DNA of 47,503 nt from Anaerolineaceae bacterium. Lineage in GTDB: Bacteria > Chloroflexota > Anaerolineae > Promineifilales > Promineifilaceae. Below are positions 1 through 7,224 of this stretch, piece by piece. The stretch is taken from contig PABI01000026.1 of NCBI GenBank assembly GCA_002699125.1, forward strand, positions 1 to 47,503. Direction: 5' to 3'. Within the stretch, counting starts at the first letter, position 1, and the number at the start of each line of letters is the position of its first letter. The position numbers were made by a program, and so were the translations under genes. The notes beneath the pieces are model-generated. The model saw only the letters and a list, made by a program, of their open reading frames with translations. It was not told where the DNA came from and searched no databases.

Positions 1-228
1 TCCTACGGTGGCACGCTGGCTGAAGCCGCCGACGCCAAAGGTGGTCAAGAAAATGCACTGGCTCGTCACGCAGTGGCTGCTTTGCTCAACGCCTCCAGCA
101 GCGTAGATTACCTCTACAGCACAGCAGATGTTATTAGCATGGTGCAGGCTGCCTTTGCCAGTGGTGATTTTAACGGCACAAAAGATTTGTTTGAAGCACA
201 AAACGAACTGGGCTGCCCGCTGAACTAG
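1..228 (+). CDS. C-terminal fragment of a secreted/surface protein
   Basis: The reading frame is open from the first base to a TAG at 226-228, giving the last 75 residues of a protein that begins outside the window. The visible part has the pattern ALARHAVAALLNASS, then VDY, then a predicted helix, and ends in ELGCPLN. This resembles a C-terminal segment that I associate with large extracellular proteins built from repeated adhesive or Ig-like domains, so a surface or secreted protein is the best guess. The catalytic or binding part, if any, lies upstream and cannot be judged. A hairpin with a T-run follows 27 bases after the stop, consistent with the end of a transcription unit. The family assignment is from memory of the motif only. 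Confidence 0.6.
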   Translation, partial: SYGGTLAEAADAKGGQENALARHAVAALLNASSSVDYLYSTADVISMVQAAFASGDFNGTKDLFEAQNELGCPLN

Positions 229-254
229 CCAAAGGCAATTTAACTGAATCGAAG

Positions 255-284
255 AAAGGGTGCTCCTGGTGGGCGCCCTTTTTT
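255..284 (+). terminator. Rho-independent terminator
   Basis: A nine-base stem (255-263 with 273-281, one G-T wobble) and nine-base loop run straight into a T-tract. It ends the plus-strand gene at 228 and abuts the 3' end of the converging kinase gene. Confidence 0.8.
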
Positions 285-1770
285 ATTTACTTCGTTCAAT
301 GAGGGTGGAAGGTTCTGTATCCTGCGTTGTGGGCAAGCGCACAATGAACTGGCTGCCTTCACCCTCTTTGCTGCGGGCCAGAATACGGCCATTATGCAGC
401 AGCACCAACTCTTGCACAATCGACAGCCCCAGGCCCGTGCCACCTTTTCCCCCTTCACGCACACGGGATTTCTCTACCTGGTAAAACCGCTCAAAAATAC
501 GGTCCAACTGCTCCGGCGGCATTCCTTTGCCGGTATCTTGTATCGCCAGCTCCACGGCCTTGTCGCCGTACGGCCGTACCGCCAGATGCACCCGTCCCCT
601 CGCCGGCGTGTGGTTCAAGCCGTTCTCCACCAGGTTAGACACCACCTGAATCAATCGGTCGTAATCACCCCAAATGGATGGCGCTGGGTCCGCCTCAAAC
701 GTCAGGTGAATATCATGGGCCTGAGCGCGGGGCAGCATGTTTTGGCGCACGGCCGTACACACTTCGGCTAAATCCACATGTGTGCGATTCAACTTGAGCT
801 GCCCTGACTCAATCTTGGCCAAATCCAACAGTTGGGCCACCATGCGCCCCATCCGTTCAGCTTCGCCGTAAATGATGTTGGCTGCCTGGGTTTGATCTTC
901 GGGGGAAACGGCCGTGCCGTCCAACAACGCCTGGCTCCAGCCCTGAATCGAAGTCACCGGCGTCTTCAAATCGTGGGAGACGTTAGCCACAAAGTCGCGC
1001 TGTGCCTGCCGTGTGGCCGCTACCTGTGCCGACATACTGTTAAAGCTCTCGGCCACCCTTTCTACTTCTTCTGGTCCTTCCAGGGGCAGCTGCTGCTCGT
1101 ACTCTCCCTGGGCGATGGCTTCAGCAGCTCCGGCCATACGCTGCAACGGCCGTGCCACCGAGCGAGCAATGAGCCAAGCCAACAACGCAGAAACAAGCAG
1201 TCCGGCCAGGCCAGCCCGAACAAAAGCAGAGCCAAAGCCCAATTCACGCAATAGCGCCAAGGGACCTGGTTCCGGCACGGCATAAACCACCACCCAACGT
1301 CCAAAACCGGTGTTGGAAATCGCTCGGGTATAAACCAGCCAGCGGTTTCCATCCGGGTCTTCAAACCGGGCCGCCAGCGTGTTGGGATCGGTCGTCGGCA
1401 AAATGTCGCGCGGCAGATCGGCCCCTTCAATGGTTACGCCAACCAGGCTTTGGGATGGGTCCGTATCGAAAATGATTTGCGAATTGTTTGCCGTAGCAAT
1501 GAAAGCACGGACATTGTTGGATTCGGCCGTATCTTCTAACGTTTGCAAAAGGGCCTGCAAAAAACTTTCCTGATCGGCACTGGTCACCTGTAAGCGGAGG
1601 ATATCGTTACGGCTGGCTCGGCTGATGATGTCCAGCCGCTGCAAAGCAGGCTGGAAACGCTGGCGAGGCTGGGCCCCCAAGGCCACCAACGCCAGAGAGA
1701 CCACAAACAGGGTCACCACAATGATGAGTGAATAAGAAAGCAGCAAGCGGCTGCGTAAGGATCGGAACAT
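283..1770 (-). CDS. Membrane sensor histidine kinase (HAMP-HisKA-HATPase)
   Basis: A 495-residue two-component sensor kinase. It has an N-terminal membrane segment at about residues 8-30, an extracellular sensor of about 150 residues with no motif I recognise, a second membrane segment near 182-203, a HAMP linker to about 255, the phospho-acceptor helix with SHDLKTP (His near 266), and an ATPase domain with an N box (NLVENGLNH, near 384) and a G box (GTGLGLS, near 449). It should phosphorylate the OmpR-type regulator encoded just upstream on the same strand (1937-2617), 166 bases away. The ATG at 1770 has GGGAGGT about 13 bases upstream; this lies inside the inverted repeat at 1781-1834, so that repeat may supply the ribosome-binding site. 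The sensed signal is unknown. Confidence 0.9.
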   Translation of the reverse strand: MFRSLRSRLLLSYSLIIVVTLFVVSLALVALGAQPRQRFQPALQRLDIISRASRNDILRLQVTSADQESFLQALLQTLEDTAESNNVRAFIATANNSQIIFDTDPSQSLVGVTIEGADLPRDILPTTDPNTLAARFEDPDGNRWLVYTRAISNTGFGRWVVVYAVPEPGPLALLRELGFGSAFVRAGLAGLLVSALLAWLIARSVARPLQRMAGAAEAIAQGEYEQQLPLEGPEEVERVAESFNSMSAQVAATRQAQRDFVANVSHDLKTPVTSIQGWSQALLDGTAVSPEDQTQAANIIYGEAERMGRMVAQLLDLAKIESGQLKLNRTHVDLAEVCTAVRQNMLPRAQAHDIHLTFEADPAPSIWGDYDRLIQVVSNLVENGLNHTPARGRVHLAVRPYGDKAVELAIQDTGKGMPPEQLDRIFERFYQVEKSRVREGGKGGTGLGLSIVQELVLLHNGRILARSKEGEGSQFIVRLPTTQDTEPSTLIERSK

Positions 1771-1780
1771 AATTAAAGAA

Positions 1781-1834
1781 ACCTCCCGCAGGTTCCCTCC
1801 AATACGATCTTTCTGGCTGAGCCCTGCGGGAGGT
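1781..1834. repeat. Dispersed inverted repeat, copy 1
   Basis: Arms ACCTCCCGCAGG (1781-1792) and CCTGCGGGAGGT (1823-1834) flank about 30 bases of unrelated sequence. The same arms occur at 10056-10111 and 31236-31291 with different inner sequence. This copy lies between a response regulator gene and its kinase gene and could form a hairpin in their shared mRNA. Confidence 0.8.
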
Positions 1835-1912
1835 TACCAATTTGTGATTTGGGTTAGTGTAAACGGCCGTTATAAACCCATCATTAAAAAAGTGTAACCA
1901 CCCTGTAAAAAC

Positions 1913-1928
1913 CGGTAATCGATTACCG
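1913..1928. repeat. 16-bp perfect palindrome between regulator and kinase
   Basis: CGGTAATCGATTACCG is a perfect palindrome 8 bases beyond the response regulator stop. It continues into related imperfect copies (ACCGACTACCGATTACTG) up to the stop codon. It may act as a weak transcript-end or processing hairpin, or as an intergenic simple repeat. Confidence 0.6.
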
Positions 1929-1936
1929 ACTACCGA

Positions 1937-2617
1937 TTACTGATCACCGACCAACTTATACCCCATCCCCCACACCGTCTCAATTGTCAGGCTGTCGCCC
2001 AGTTTTTCTCGGAGATGAGCGATGTGAACGTCTACCGTGCGGGTCTGGCCGTAGAATTCGTAACCCCAGACCAAATCCAGCAGTTGGTCCCGCGACAGGA
2101 CGATGTTTTGATGGTCCGCCAGCGTCAGCAGCAGATCAAATTCCTTGGTGCGTAAGGGAATTCGCGTTTCTCCCGCCATCACCTCGCGGCTTTTGGGGTC
2201 AATCGTGACCGCGCCAATCTGCCGCACCTCGTCGCTGGCGCTGGTGGTGCCGGCGGTGCGGCGCAAAATGGCGCGCACCCGGGCCACCAGCTCGCGCGGA
2301 TTAAACGGCTTGGTCAGGTAATCATCCGCGCCCATCTCCAACCCGACTATTTTATCGATGTCATCGTCACGGGCAGTAAGCATGAGAATGGGCACGTTGC
2401 TGTTGGCGCGCACGCGGCGGCACACTTCCCAGCCATCTATCTCAGGTAGCATCAAATCCAGCACAATCAGGGCCGGTTCGCTTTCCTGAACTAGCCGCAA
2501 TGCCTGGGCACCATCCTGGGCCAAAATGACCTTGTAGCAATCTTTCTCCAGGTAAAGCCGGGCCAGATCGCGGATGTTGGCCTCATCATCTACGACGAGG
2601 ATCGTTTCGCTGGGCAT
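1937..2617 (-). CDS. OmpR-family response regulator
   Basis: A 226-residue DNA-binding response regulator. The receiver domain has the acidic pair D10-D11, the phosphorylation site D54 in VLDLMLPEIDG and the conserved Lys in DYLTKPF (near 103). The C-terminal half is the winged-helix trans_reg_C domain, ending in TVWGMGYKL. Its start overlaps the RidA stop by one base (TGATG), so the two are translationally coupled, and the partner kinase follows downstream on the same strand. Length and domain order are standard. The regulon cannot be told from the sequence. Confidence 0.93.
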   Translation of the reverse strand: MPSETILVVDDEANIRDLARLYLEKDCYKVILAQDGAQALRLVQESEPALIVLDLMLPEIDGWEVCRRVRANSNVPILMLTARDDDIDKIVGLEMGADDYLTKPFNPRELVARVRAILRRTAGTTSASDEVRQIGAVTIDPKSREVMAGETRIPLRTKEFDLLLTLADHQNIVLSRDQLLDLVWGYEFYGQTRTVDVHIAHLREKLGDSLTIETVWGMGYKLVGDQ

Positions 2618-3006
2618 CAGCCAGCCTCGGGAATTTCGACTATCATCTCGATTTCCACTTTGGCCCCCAAAGGCAGGTCGCGCACGGCAAAAGCAGATCG
2701 GGCAGGGAAATCGGTGGTGATGTAACGGCCGTACACCTCATTCATCCCCACGTAATCGGCAATATCGGCTAAATAGACAGTCGTTTTAACAACATGCTCA
2801 AAACTTGTGCCCGCTGCCGCCAGCACCGCCTGCAAATTTTTCATCGCCTGCTCCGCCTGGGCCTTGATGTCCCCCTCAACCAGTTTGCCCGTGGCCGGGT
2901 CCAGCGGCACCTGTCCGGCCGTAAACAGCAAATTGCCAGTGCGCACCGCCTGCGAATAAGGACCTACTGCTTTGGGTGCGTCATCGCTGTGAATAATTTT
3001 CTTCAT
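2617..3006 (-). CDS. ridA: RidA family reactive imine/enamine deaminase
   Basis: A 129-residue protein of the YjgF/YER057c/UK114 family. RidA hydrolyses reactive 2-aminoacrylate and related imines released by PLP enzymes and is a cytoplasmic trimer. The sequence shows AVGPYSQAV near the N terminus, the GQVPLDP strand and the signature PARSAFAVRDLPLGAKVEIE, including the Arg that binds the substrate carboxylate. The start has a good ribosome-binding site (AAAGGAG). It is the first gene of a tight ridA-regulator-kinase cluster, an unusual partner for a two-component system, though this may only reflect co-transcription. Confidence 0.93.
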   Translation of the reverse strand: MKKIIHSDDAPKAVGPYSQAVRTGNLLFTAGQVPLDPATGKLVEGDIKAQAEQAMKNLQAVLAAAGTSFEHVVKTTVYLADIADYVGMNEVYGRYITTDFPARSAFAVRDLPLGAKVEIEMIVEIPEAG

Positions 3007-3056
3007 TTTTTACTCCTTTTGTTTGTGAATGAATGTGAAAGGAGTGAAAAGTGATT

Positions 3057-3105
3057 AGTGAAAAGTAAAAAGAATGCTCCCACTTTTCACTTTTTACTTT
3101 TCACT
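3057..3105. repeat. GTGAAAAGT-type intergenic inverted repeat
   Basis: Perfect 16-base arms (3057-3072 and 3090-3105) made of GTGAAAAGTA-like units around a 17-base loop. It lies between the zinc-ribbon gene ending at 3108 and ridA. A related element with the same unit sits at 20207-20249. Confidence 0.75.
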
Positions 3106-3107
3106 TT

Positions 3108-3707
3108 CTACTCAACAAGCGGCTGCAACCGCCAGCCACTGCCCGCTTTCTGGGCCGGAATGGCCCACAACTGCGGCGTGGCGGCTTCAATCGTGAAACG
3201 CAAATCTTTGAGCCAATCTTTGCGCGCCGCTTCCACGTTGAACACGACAAATTCCAGCAGTTTGAGCGCATCTTCGGGCGTAAGGACGGCTTCAATGAGA
3301 GTGGCTTTGGCCGATGGTGAATCAATCGTCTGGAAGGCAGGCTGGCGCTGCACCAGATCGCCGCCAATCTGGCACGCTTCTTCAGTAGGCAGCTCCCAGG
3401 CGGGCACGTACAGACGGCGGGGATAGCCCCACAGCTGCTGCGAATCTTGCTGGGCCTGCGAATTGCTCCCTTGAGTCTGTCGGCTGTGGATGTTGACACG
3501 GCCGTTAAAAATCCACAGCGGTACCCAGGCGTCAATTTGCTCAGGTTTTATGGCCGGGGCGGCAAACTGGATGGGGATAATGTCTAGCCCGGTGTCGCTG
3601 ATGGAAACGGCCGTTTCACAATTAGCACAGCGCAGCACTACCACCTCCGGGTTTTGCGGCTTGAGAGCTTGGGCACAGGTGGGACAGCGCAAAGCCAGCA
3701 GCTTCAT
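3108..3707 (-). CDS. Zinc-ribbon protein of unknown function
   Basis: A 199-residue soluble-looking protein that starts with a zinc ribbon (CPTC at residues 9-12, CANC near 27-30) followed by a mixed alpha/beta region without a recognised catalytic motif. No signal peptide or membrane segment is evident. Its ATG overlaps the stop of the upstream zinc-ribbon gene (ATGA), so the two are translationally coupled. It belongs to a run of three minus-strand genes whose products all open with a CxxC-CxxC ribbon. I do not recognise a specific family; a scaffold role for the two membrane-bound neighbours is only an inference from gene order. Confidence 0.75.
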   Translation of the reverse strand: MKLLALRCPTCAQALKPQNPEVVVLRCANCETAVSISDTGLDIIPIQFAAPAIKPEQIDAWVPLWIFNGRVNIHSRQTQGSNSQAQQDSQQLWGYPRRLYVPAWELPTEEACQIGGDLVQRQPAFQTIDSPSAKATLIEAVLTPEDALKLLEFVVFNVEAARKDWLKDLRFTIEAATPQLWAIPAQKAGSGWRLQPLVE

Positions 3708-4804
3708 CGTTTGCCCTCCGACAGCTCTTCCAGCACGCTCATGCCGGAGCGCATCATCTCCTGGACGTCGCTGTTGCCGCCCATCAGGCCGCCCGTCAAC
3801 GCCGACATCAGACCGCTGCCATCTGACTCCCCGGCCAGCGCTGCCTTGCGCGCCCCTTTTTGAATCTCCTCCACCTCTTCGCCATAGCGAAAGGCACGGT
3901 ATCCGGCAACGATCAGACCAATCCCCAGAGCAATGGGCACAAGAAGCAATGGTAGGCCGTCGCCGTCATCGCTGTTGCCAATGATTGTTCCCGCCAGCAA
4001 AGTGCCATTCACTAAAATGAAGTTACCCACTGACAGTCCACCAACCAGCGCCGCTGCCCGGTAAAGGATGTTGCCGGGTGCCTTGCCGTAGAGGATACGG
4101 CCGTCTACCCCATCCACCACCACCTGATAATTGCGCTTGTGGTATTCATAGCGCGACACCCACAGCGGATAGTAAACAATCGATAATCGCTGCCGCAAAA
4201 AGTGAAACTTCTCAAAAAACTTGGTACGCAGGCTGCGCGCCTTGCGGCCCCGGTAGGTAAAATGCCGCCCCGCCTCGTCCAGTGCATCGCTGTGCGATTC
4301 CGACGGCTCAAACACCATCGCCTCGGCGTGCAGCCGGTCGCTGTTGTACGGTTGCAGCTGATCTTTGGAGATGGCGACTTGATGCACGCCATACTCGGCC
4401 ACGTCAACGGCCGCATCGTTCCAATGCATCAGTTCGCTGATCTGCACTTCCACCGGGCGGGTGCTGTCCTTGCCGGACTTCACCCGACCAAACATCCAGC
4501 CGGCTACAAATGACTCAACACGCCAGTAGGGCAGATAAACCAGAAAGGTATCTTTAATCTGCGCCGCTTTGGCCAGATCGCGCGCTTTTTTCATGCCGTG
4601 GAAGAAGTTGCCCACCGTTTGCAGGGCACGTTCTCGCTCTACCGTTTGCGGCACCTGCCAGCGGCAAACGCCACGCTCACCCTGCACCAGTGAATGCGTG
4701 TGGCAAAACGGGCATTCAACAATGCGGTCCCCTTCAGCAATGGGCACCACACCGCTGCATTCGGGGCAGGTAAGTCCTTGAGTTTTGTTGGTTGATTGTG
4801 TCAT
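3704..4804 (-). CDS. Membrane-anchored zinc-ribbon protein (YdjG-like?)
   Basis: A 366-residue protein with an N-terminal zinc ribbon (CPEC near 14-17, CPFC near 32-35), a long soluble region containing YLPYWRVESF and VYYPLWVSRYEY, then two hydrophobic segments (about 250-270 and 283-303), and a charged tail. The pattern of a TFIIB-like ribbon, repeated LPYW/YPLW strands and a C-terminal membrane anchor recalls proteins found with the Bacillus YdjFGHI/PspA envelope-stress system, but this is a resemblance by eye. It sits between two other ribbon proteins; the upstream gene ends 55 bases away and the downstream gene overlaps by four bases. The function is unknown. Confidence 0.75.
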   Translation of the reverse strand: MTQSTNKTQGLTCPECSGVVPIAEGDRIVECPFCHTHSLVQGERGVCRWQVPQTVERERALQTVGNFFHGMKKARDLAKAAQIKDTFLVYLPYWRVESFVAGWMFGRVKSGKDSTRPVEVQISELMHWNDAAVDVAEYGVHQVAISKDQLQPYNSDRLHAEAMVFEPSESHSDALDEAGRHFTYRGRKARSLRTKFFEKFHFLRQRLSIVYYPLWVSRYEYHKRNYQVVVDGVDGRILYGKAPGNILYRAAALVGGLSVGNFILVNGTLLAGTIIGNSDDGDGLPLLLVPIALGIGLIVAGYRAFRYGEEVEEIQKGARKAALAGESDGSGLMSALTGGLMGGNSDVQEMMRSGMSVLEELSEGKR

Positions 4805-4858
4805 ATCTGATTTATGTTAAGTAAAGGCATTTCGCGAAACGCCCCTAGCGATGTTTGT

Positions 4859-5677
4859 TTAAACACGGGCAGAAACATAGGCAGCCACGCCAAAAATGGG
4901 AATGGCCAGGACAATGGCGGCTGCGACGTAACCTAAAATCCCCCAAAGCAACCCTGTGCCATCCGTGGTGAAGAAACTGATTGAAGGAATGAGCGCGGCG
5001 CAAAAGTACAGCGCGCAGCCCACAGAACCGATAGCCACATAAGGCACTTCGCGCTTGGATGGATAAATGCTGGCAAACACCTGGCTGCTGGCAGCATCGA
5101 CAACGGCCGTATACTCTCTCCCCTCAAATTGATATTTAAACAAAAACAGCGGCAAATGCACCAGCGAACTCTCTTTGATTTGCCCGGCGGCAATTTTTTG
5201 ATTCTCCGCCAACCATTTGCGCACCGTTTCCAAGGGCACGGTCGGAGCGATGGCGTCCCCGTCCATCGTGTGGTCATACGGTTCCAGATCAGAGGCGGGG
5301 ATGCTCAACTCAGTCAAATCAAAAATAGAGAGGGCAGCGGCCGGTTCCAAAACCACCTTTTCCTTCCCGCTCTGGTCTACACGAACAAACCACATAGGGA
5401 ACATCTGGAAAGACGGCCGTGCCAAAACCGCCTTCTTGTCCAAATCCTTCACCGTGTCATTGCCCCCCATCCAGCGACGCAGCGCAGCGGCAGCGGCCGT
5501 TTCATCCACGGTGGCCCGCACGGCATAATGCAGCACCGCGCCGCTCTTATCAACAAAGTTGGTTGCACCACAAAATTCACAGGTTACGAATTGTGAACCT
5601 TGCTCGACGGGAAGAACGGCCGTACATTGGTAGCATAAAATTTGGGTTTCGGGGGAAGCGGTGGCAAATTCGTCCAT
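4859..5677 (-). CDS. Membrane zinc-ribbon protein, first of three
   Basis: Translated from the ATG at 5677 it is 272 residues; an upstream ATG at 5716 would add 13. I prefer 5677 because a promoter (TTGCGT, 18 bases, TACAAT) lies so close that transcription should begin only a few bases before this ATG. The protein has a zinc ribbon (CYQC and CEFC in the first 40 residues), a soluble middle with the WFVRVDQSGKEKVV and LVHLPLFLFKYQF strands, and two C-terminal membrane segments. LPLFLFKYQFEGREYTAVVD matches the layout of YPLWVSRYEYHKRNYQVVVD in the next gene, so the two are paralogues. The specific function is unknown. Confidence 0.72.
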   Translation of the reverse strand: MDEFATASPETQILCYQCTAVLPVEQGSQFVTCEFCGATNFVDKSGAVLHYAVRATVDETAAAAALRRWMGGNDTVKDLDKKAVLARPSFQMFPMWFVRVDQSGKEKVVLEPAAALSIFDLTELSIPASDLEPYDHTMDGDAIAPTVPLETVRKWLAENQKIAAGQIKESSLVHLPLFLFKYQFEGREYTAVVDAASSQVFASIYPSKREVPYVAIGSVGCALYFCAALIPSISFFTTDGTGLLWGILGYVAAAIVLAIPIFGVAAYVSARV

Positions 5678-5686
5678 ATGTGTCGC

Positions 5687-5716
5687 ATTGTACTCAAAAG
5701 ATAAAAAAAGACGCAA
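5687..5716 (-). promoter_or_regulatory. Promoter for the zinc-ribbon genes, probably leaderless
   Basis: On the minus strand, TTGCGT (5711-5716) and TACAAT (5687-5692) are separated by 18 bases. Initiation 6-8 bases downstream falls at about 5680, three bases before the ATG at 5677, and no ribosome-binding site is present. Confidence 0.55.
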
Positions 5717-5744
5717 GCCAAATTACACAGCTAACTTTGTTTAT

Positions 5745-5772
5745 GATAAACTTCGCAGTCGAGAAGTTTATC
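5745..5772. repeat. Hairpin between zinc-ribbon genes and efp
   Basis: Perfect 10-base arms (GATAAACTTC at 5745-5754, GAAGTTTATC at 5763-5772) enclose eight bases. It lies in the divergent intergenic region and could be an operator or a leader hairpin of efp. No T-run follows, so a terminator is unlikely. Confidence 0.5.
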
Positions 5773-5875
5773 TCAACATTACATTGCATTCACCTACACA
5801 ACAAAAATCCGGCAGCCGGAGGCCAAACTCTAGGCCCCCGCGTCTCTGCGTTTAAAAATCAAGGAGCAACCAACC

Positions 5876-6433
5876 ATGATCGATGTCAATCAGCTACGTC
5901 GCGGGGTAAGCTTTACCCAGGACGGCAACCTTTACAAAGTAACAGAATACAGCCACAGTAAGCCGGGACGCGGCAAGGCAACCATTCGCGTCAGCGTGCG
6001 CGATTTGCGCTCCGGCTCCAACTTCCAGATCACCTTCACCTCCGGTGACCGCGTGGAAGATATTCGGCTGGAAAAACAAAATTTTCAATATCTGTATGAC
6101 GACGGCACCTTTTATGTTTTCATGAACACCGACACTTACGACCAAAAGCAAGTAAACCACCACGTTCTGGAAGAGGACAAAGAATTCCTCATCGACAACA
6201 TGGAGCTAGAACTGCTCATGTATGAAGGGGAAGTGCTCGACTACATCCTGCCCAAAACGATGGATTTTGAAATAGTGGAAGCAGAAAATGCGGTGGCCGG
6301 GGATACGGCCACCGGCGCTACCAAAGAAGTTATCACCAGCACGGGTCTTAAGGTAAAAACACCGCTGTTTGTCAACATTGGCGATAAAATTCGGGTCAAC
6401 ACGGAATCTCGCGAATACATCACCCGCGTCTGA
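5876..6433 (+). CDS. efp: Elongation factor P
   Basis: A 185-residue EF-P, which binds ribosomes stalled at proline runs and stimulates peptide-bond formation. All three beta-barrel domains are present: the KOW-like N domain, an OB domain with FMNTDTYDQ, and the C-terminal domain ending GDKIRVNTESREYITRV. The loop that enters the peptidyl transferase centre reads SKPGRGKA, so the residue aligned with the modified Lys34 of E. coli is Arg32, with a Lys two positions later. A strong ribosome-binding site (AAGGAG at 5861-5866) precedes the ATG, and a good terminator follows at 6484-6524. No epmA, epmB or earP gene is in the window. Confidence 0.95.
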   Translation: MIDVNQLRRGVSFTQDGNLYKVTEYSHSKPGRGKATIRVSVRDLRSGSNFQITFTSGDRVEDIRLEKQNFQYLYDDGTFYVFMNTDTYDQKQVNHHVLEEDKEFLIDNMELELLMYEGEVLDYILPKTMDFEIVEAENAVAGDTATGATKEVITSTGLKVKTPLFVNIGDKIRVNTESREYITRV

Positions 6434-6483
6434 TCTGATATTGTTCCCAACAATAACCGTGCCTTTTAGCACGGCCGATTTCT

Positions 6484-6524
6484 AAAAGCGCTTTGAGACT
6501 TTTCTGCTCAAAGCGCTTTTGATT
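6484..6524 (+). terminator. Rho-independent terminator after efp
   Basis: Fourteen-base perfect arms (6484-6497 and 6507-6520) with a nine-base loop end in TTTT. This ends the efp transcript before the promoter of the LysM gene. Confidence 0.85.
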
Positions 6525-6539
6525 TATGGTAAGAAAATA

Positions 6540-6569
6540 TTGCTATTTCCCCGTGGATTGTGCTATAGT
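6540..6569 (+). promoter_or_regulatory. Sigma-70-type promoter of the LysM gene
   Basis: TTGCTA (6540-6545) and TATAGT (6564-6569) with an 18-base spacer. It gives a leader of roughly 145 bases ending in AGGAGG (6707-6712) before the ATG at 6721. The leader shows no recognised riboswitch. Confidence 0.55.
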
Positions 6570-6720
6570 GCCAGCAAGGTTTTATGTTAATACACGGCAG
6601 GTAACGATAACCGCAAAAAGCTTCCAAAAAAACAGGAAGACAACTGTAGTTTTCGACAAAACGGCGGGCGACACGGCCGTTTCCCTATCTGCCACTGGCT
6701 ACTTCTAGGAGGTCTCCCCC

Positions 6721-7173
6721 ATGAGAACAGGTGTGTTTTCTTCGTTCCGCAGGATAGCCATCCTGCTATTATTGTTTGGGCTGCTGCTTGGTGCCACGGC
6801 GACTGTCTCCACGGCCCATGCAGCCCCAGCCGAAAGTTACGGTGTCTACCATACGGTGCGTTATGGTGAGACGCTTTCGGTTATCGCTGTCAACTACGGC
6901 GTCACCGTCCACGATTTGCTGGTGGCCAATCCACACATCGTGAACCCTAACCTGATTTATTACGGCACGGTCATATTTATTCCATATGGGTACAGCCCGC
7001 CGCCAGCACCGCCACCGCAGCGGTATTGTCGCTACTATCATACGGTGCGTTATGGCGATAACTTGATTAACCTCGGCCTTTGGTACGGACTCAGTCCCTA
7101 CACCATTGCCGAAGCCAACCATATCTATAACCTTAACTTCATCTACGCCGGGCAAACGCTCTGCATCCCCTAA
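6721..7173 (+). CDS. Secreted double-LysM protein
   Basis: A 150-residue protein with a signal peptide (basic start, then AILLLLFGLLLGATATVSTAHA, cleavage likely near residue 36) followed by two LysM repeats. The first, YHTVRYGETLSVIAVNYGVT, and the second, YHTVRYGDNLINLGLWYGLS, each continue into a conserved asparagine and an I-P ending (VIFIPYG, TLCIP). A proline-rich linker (PPPAPPPQ) joins them. LysM modules bind N-acetylglucosamine polymers, so it should attach to peptidoglycan outside the cell. There is no catalytic domain. A strong AGGAGG site and its own promoter suggest good, independent expression. A bidirectional terminator follows. Confidence 0.9.
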   Translation: MRTGVFSSFRRIAILLLLFGLLLGATATVSTAHAAPAESYGVYHTVRYGETLSVIAVNYGVTVHDLLVANPHIVNPNLIYYGTVIFIPYGYSPPPAPPPQRYCRYYHTVRYGDNLINLGLWYGLSPYTIAEANHIYNLNFIYAGQTLCIP

Positions 7174-7182
7174 ACCATTTGC

Positions 7183-7216
7183 AGATTGGTCCAATCTCGG
7201 GAGATTGGACCAATCT
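7183..7216. terminator. Bidirectional terminator
   Basis: Perfect 16-base arms (7183-7198, 7201-7216) with a two-base loop sit between the converging LysM and leuS genes. T-rich sequence follows on the plus strand. The arms themselves contain GATTGGTCCAATC, itself a palindrome. Confidence 0.75.
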
Positions 7217-7224
7217 AATTTTGT

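Noticed and set aside
3704..4804. PriA helicase or other DNA-replication protein, as ribbon-containing proteins of this kind are sometimes labelled
   Set aside because: No Walker A or helicase motif is present; only the ribbon is shared.
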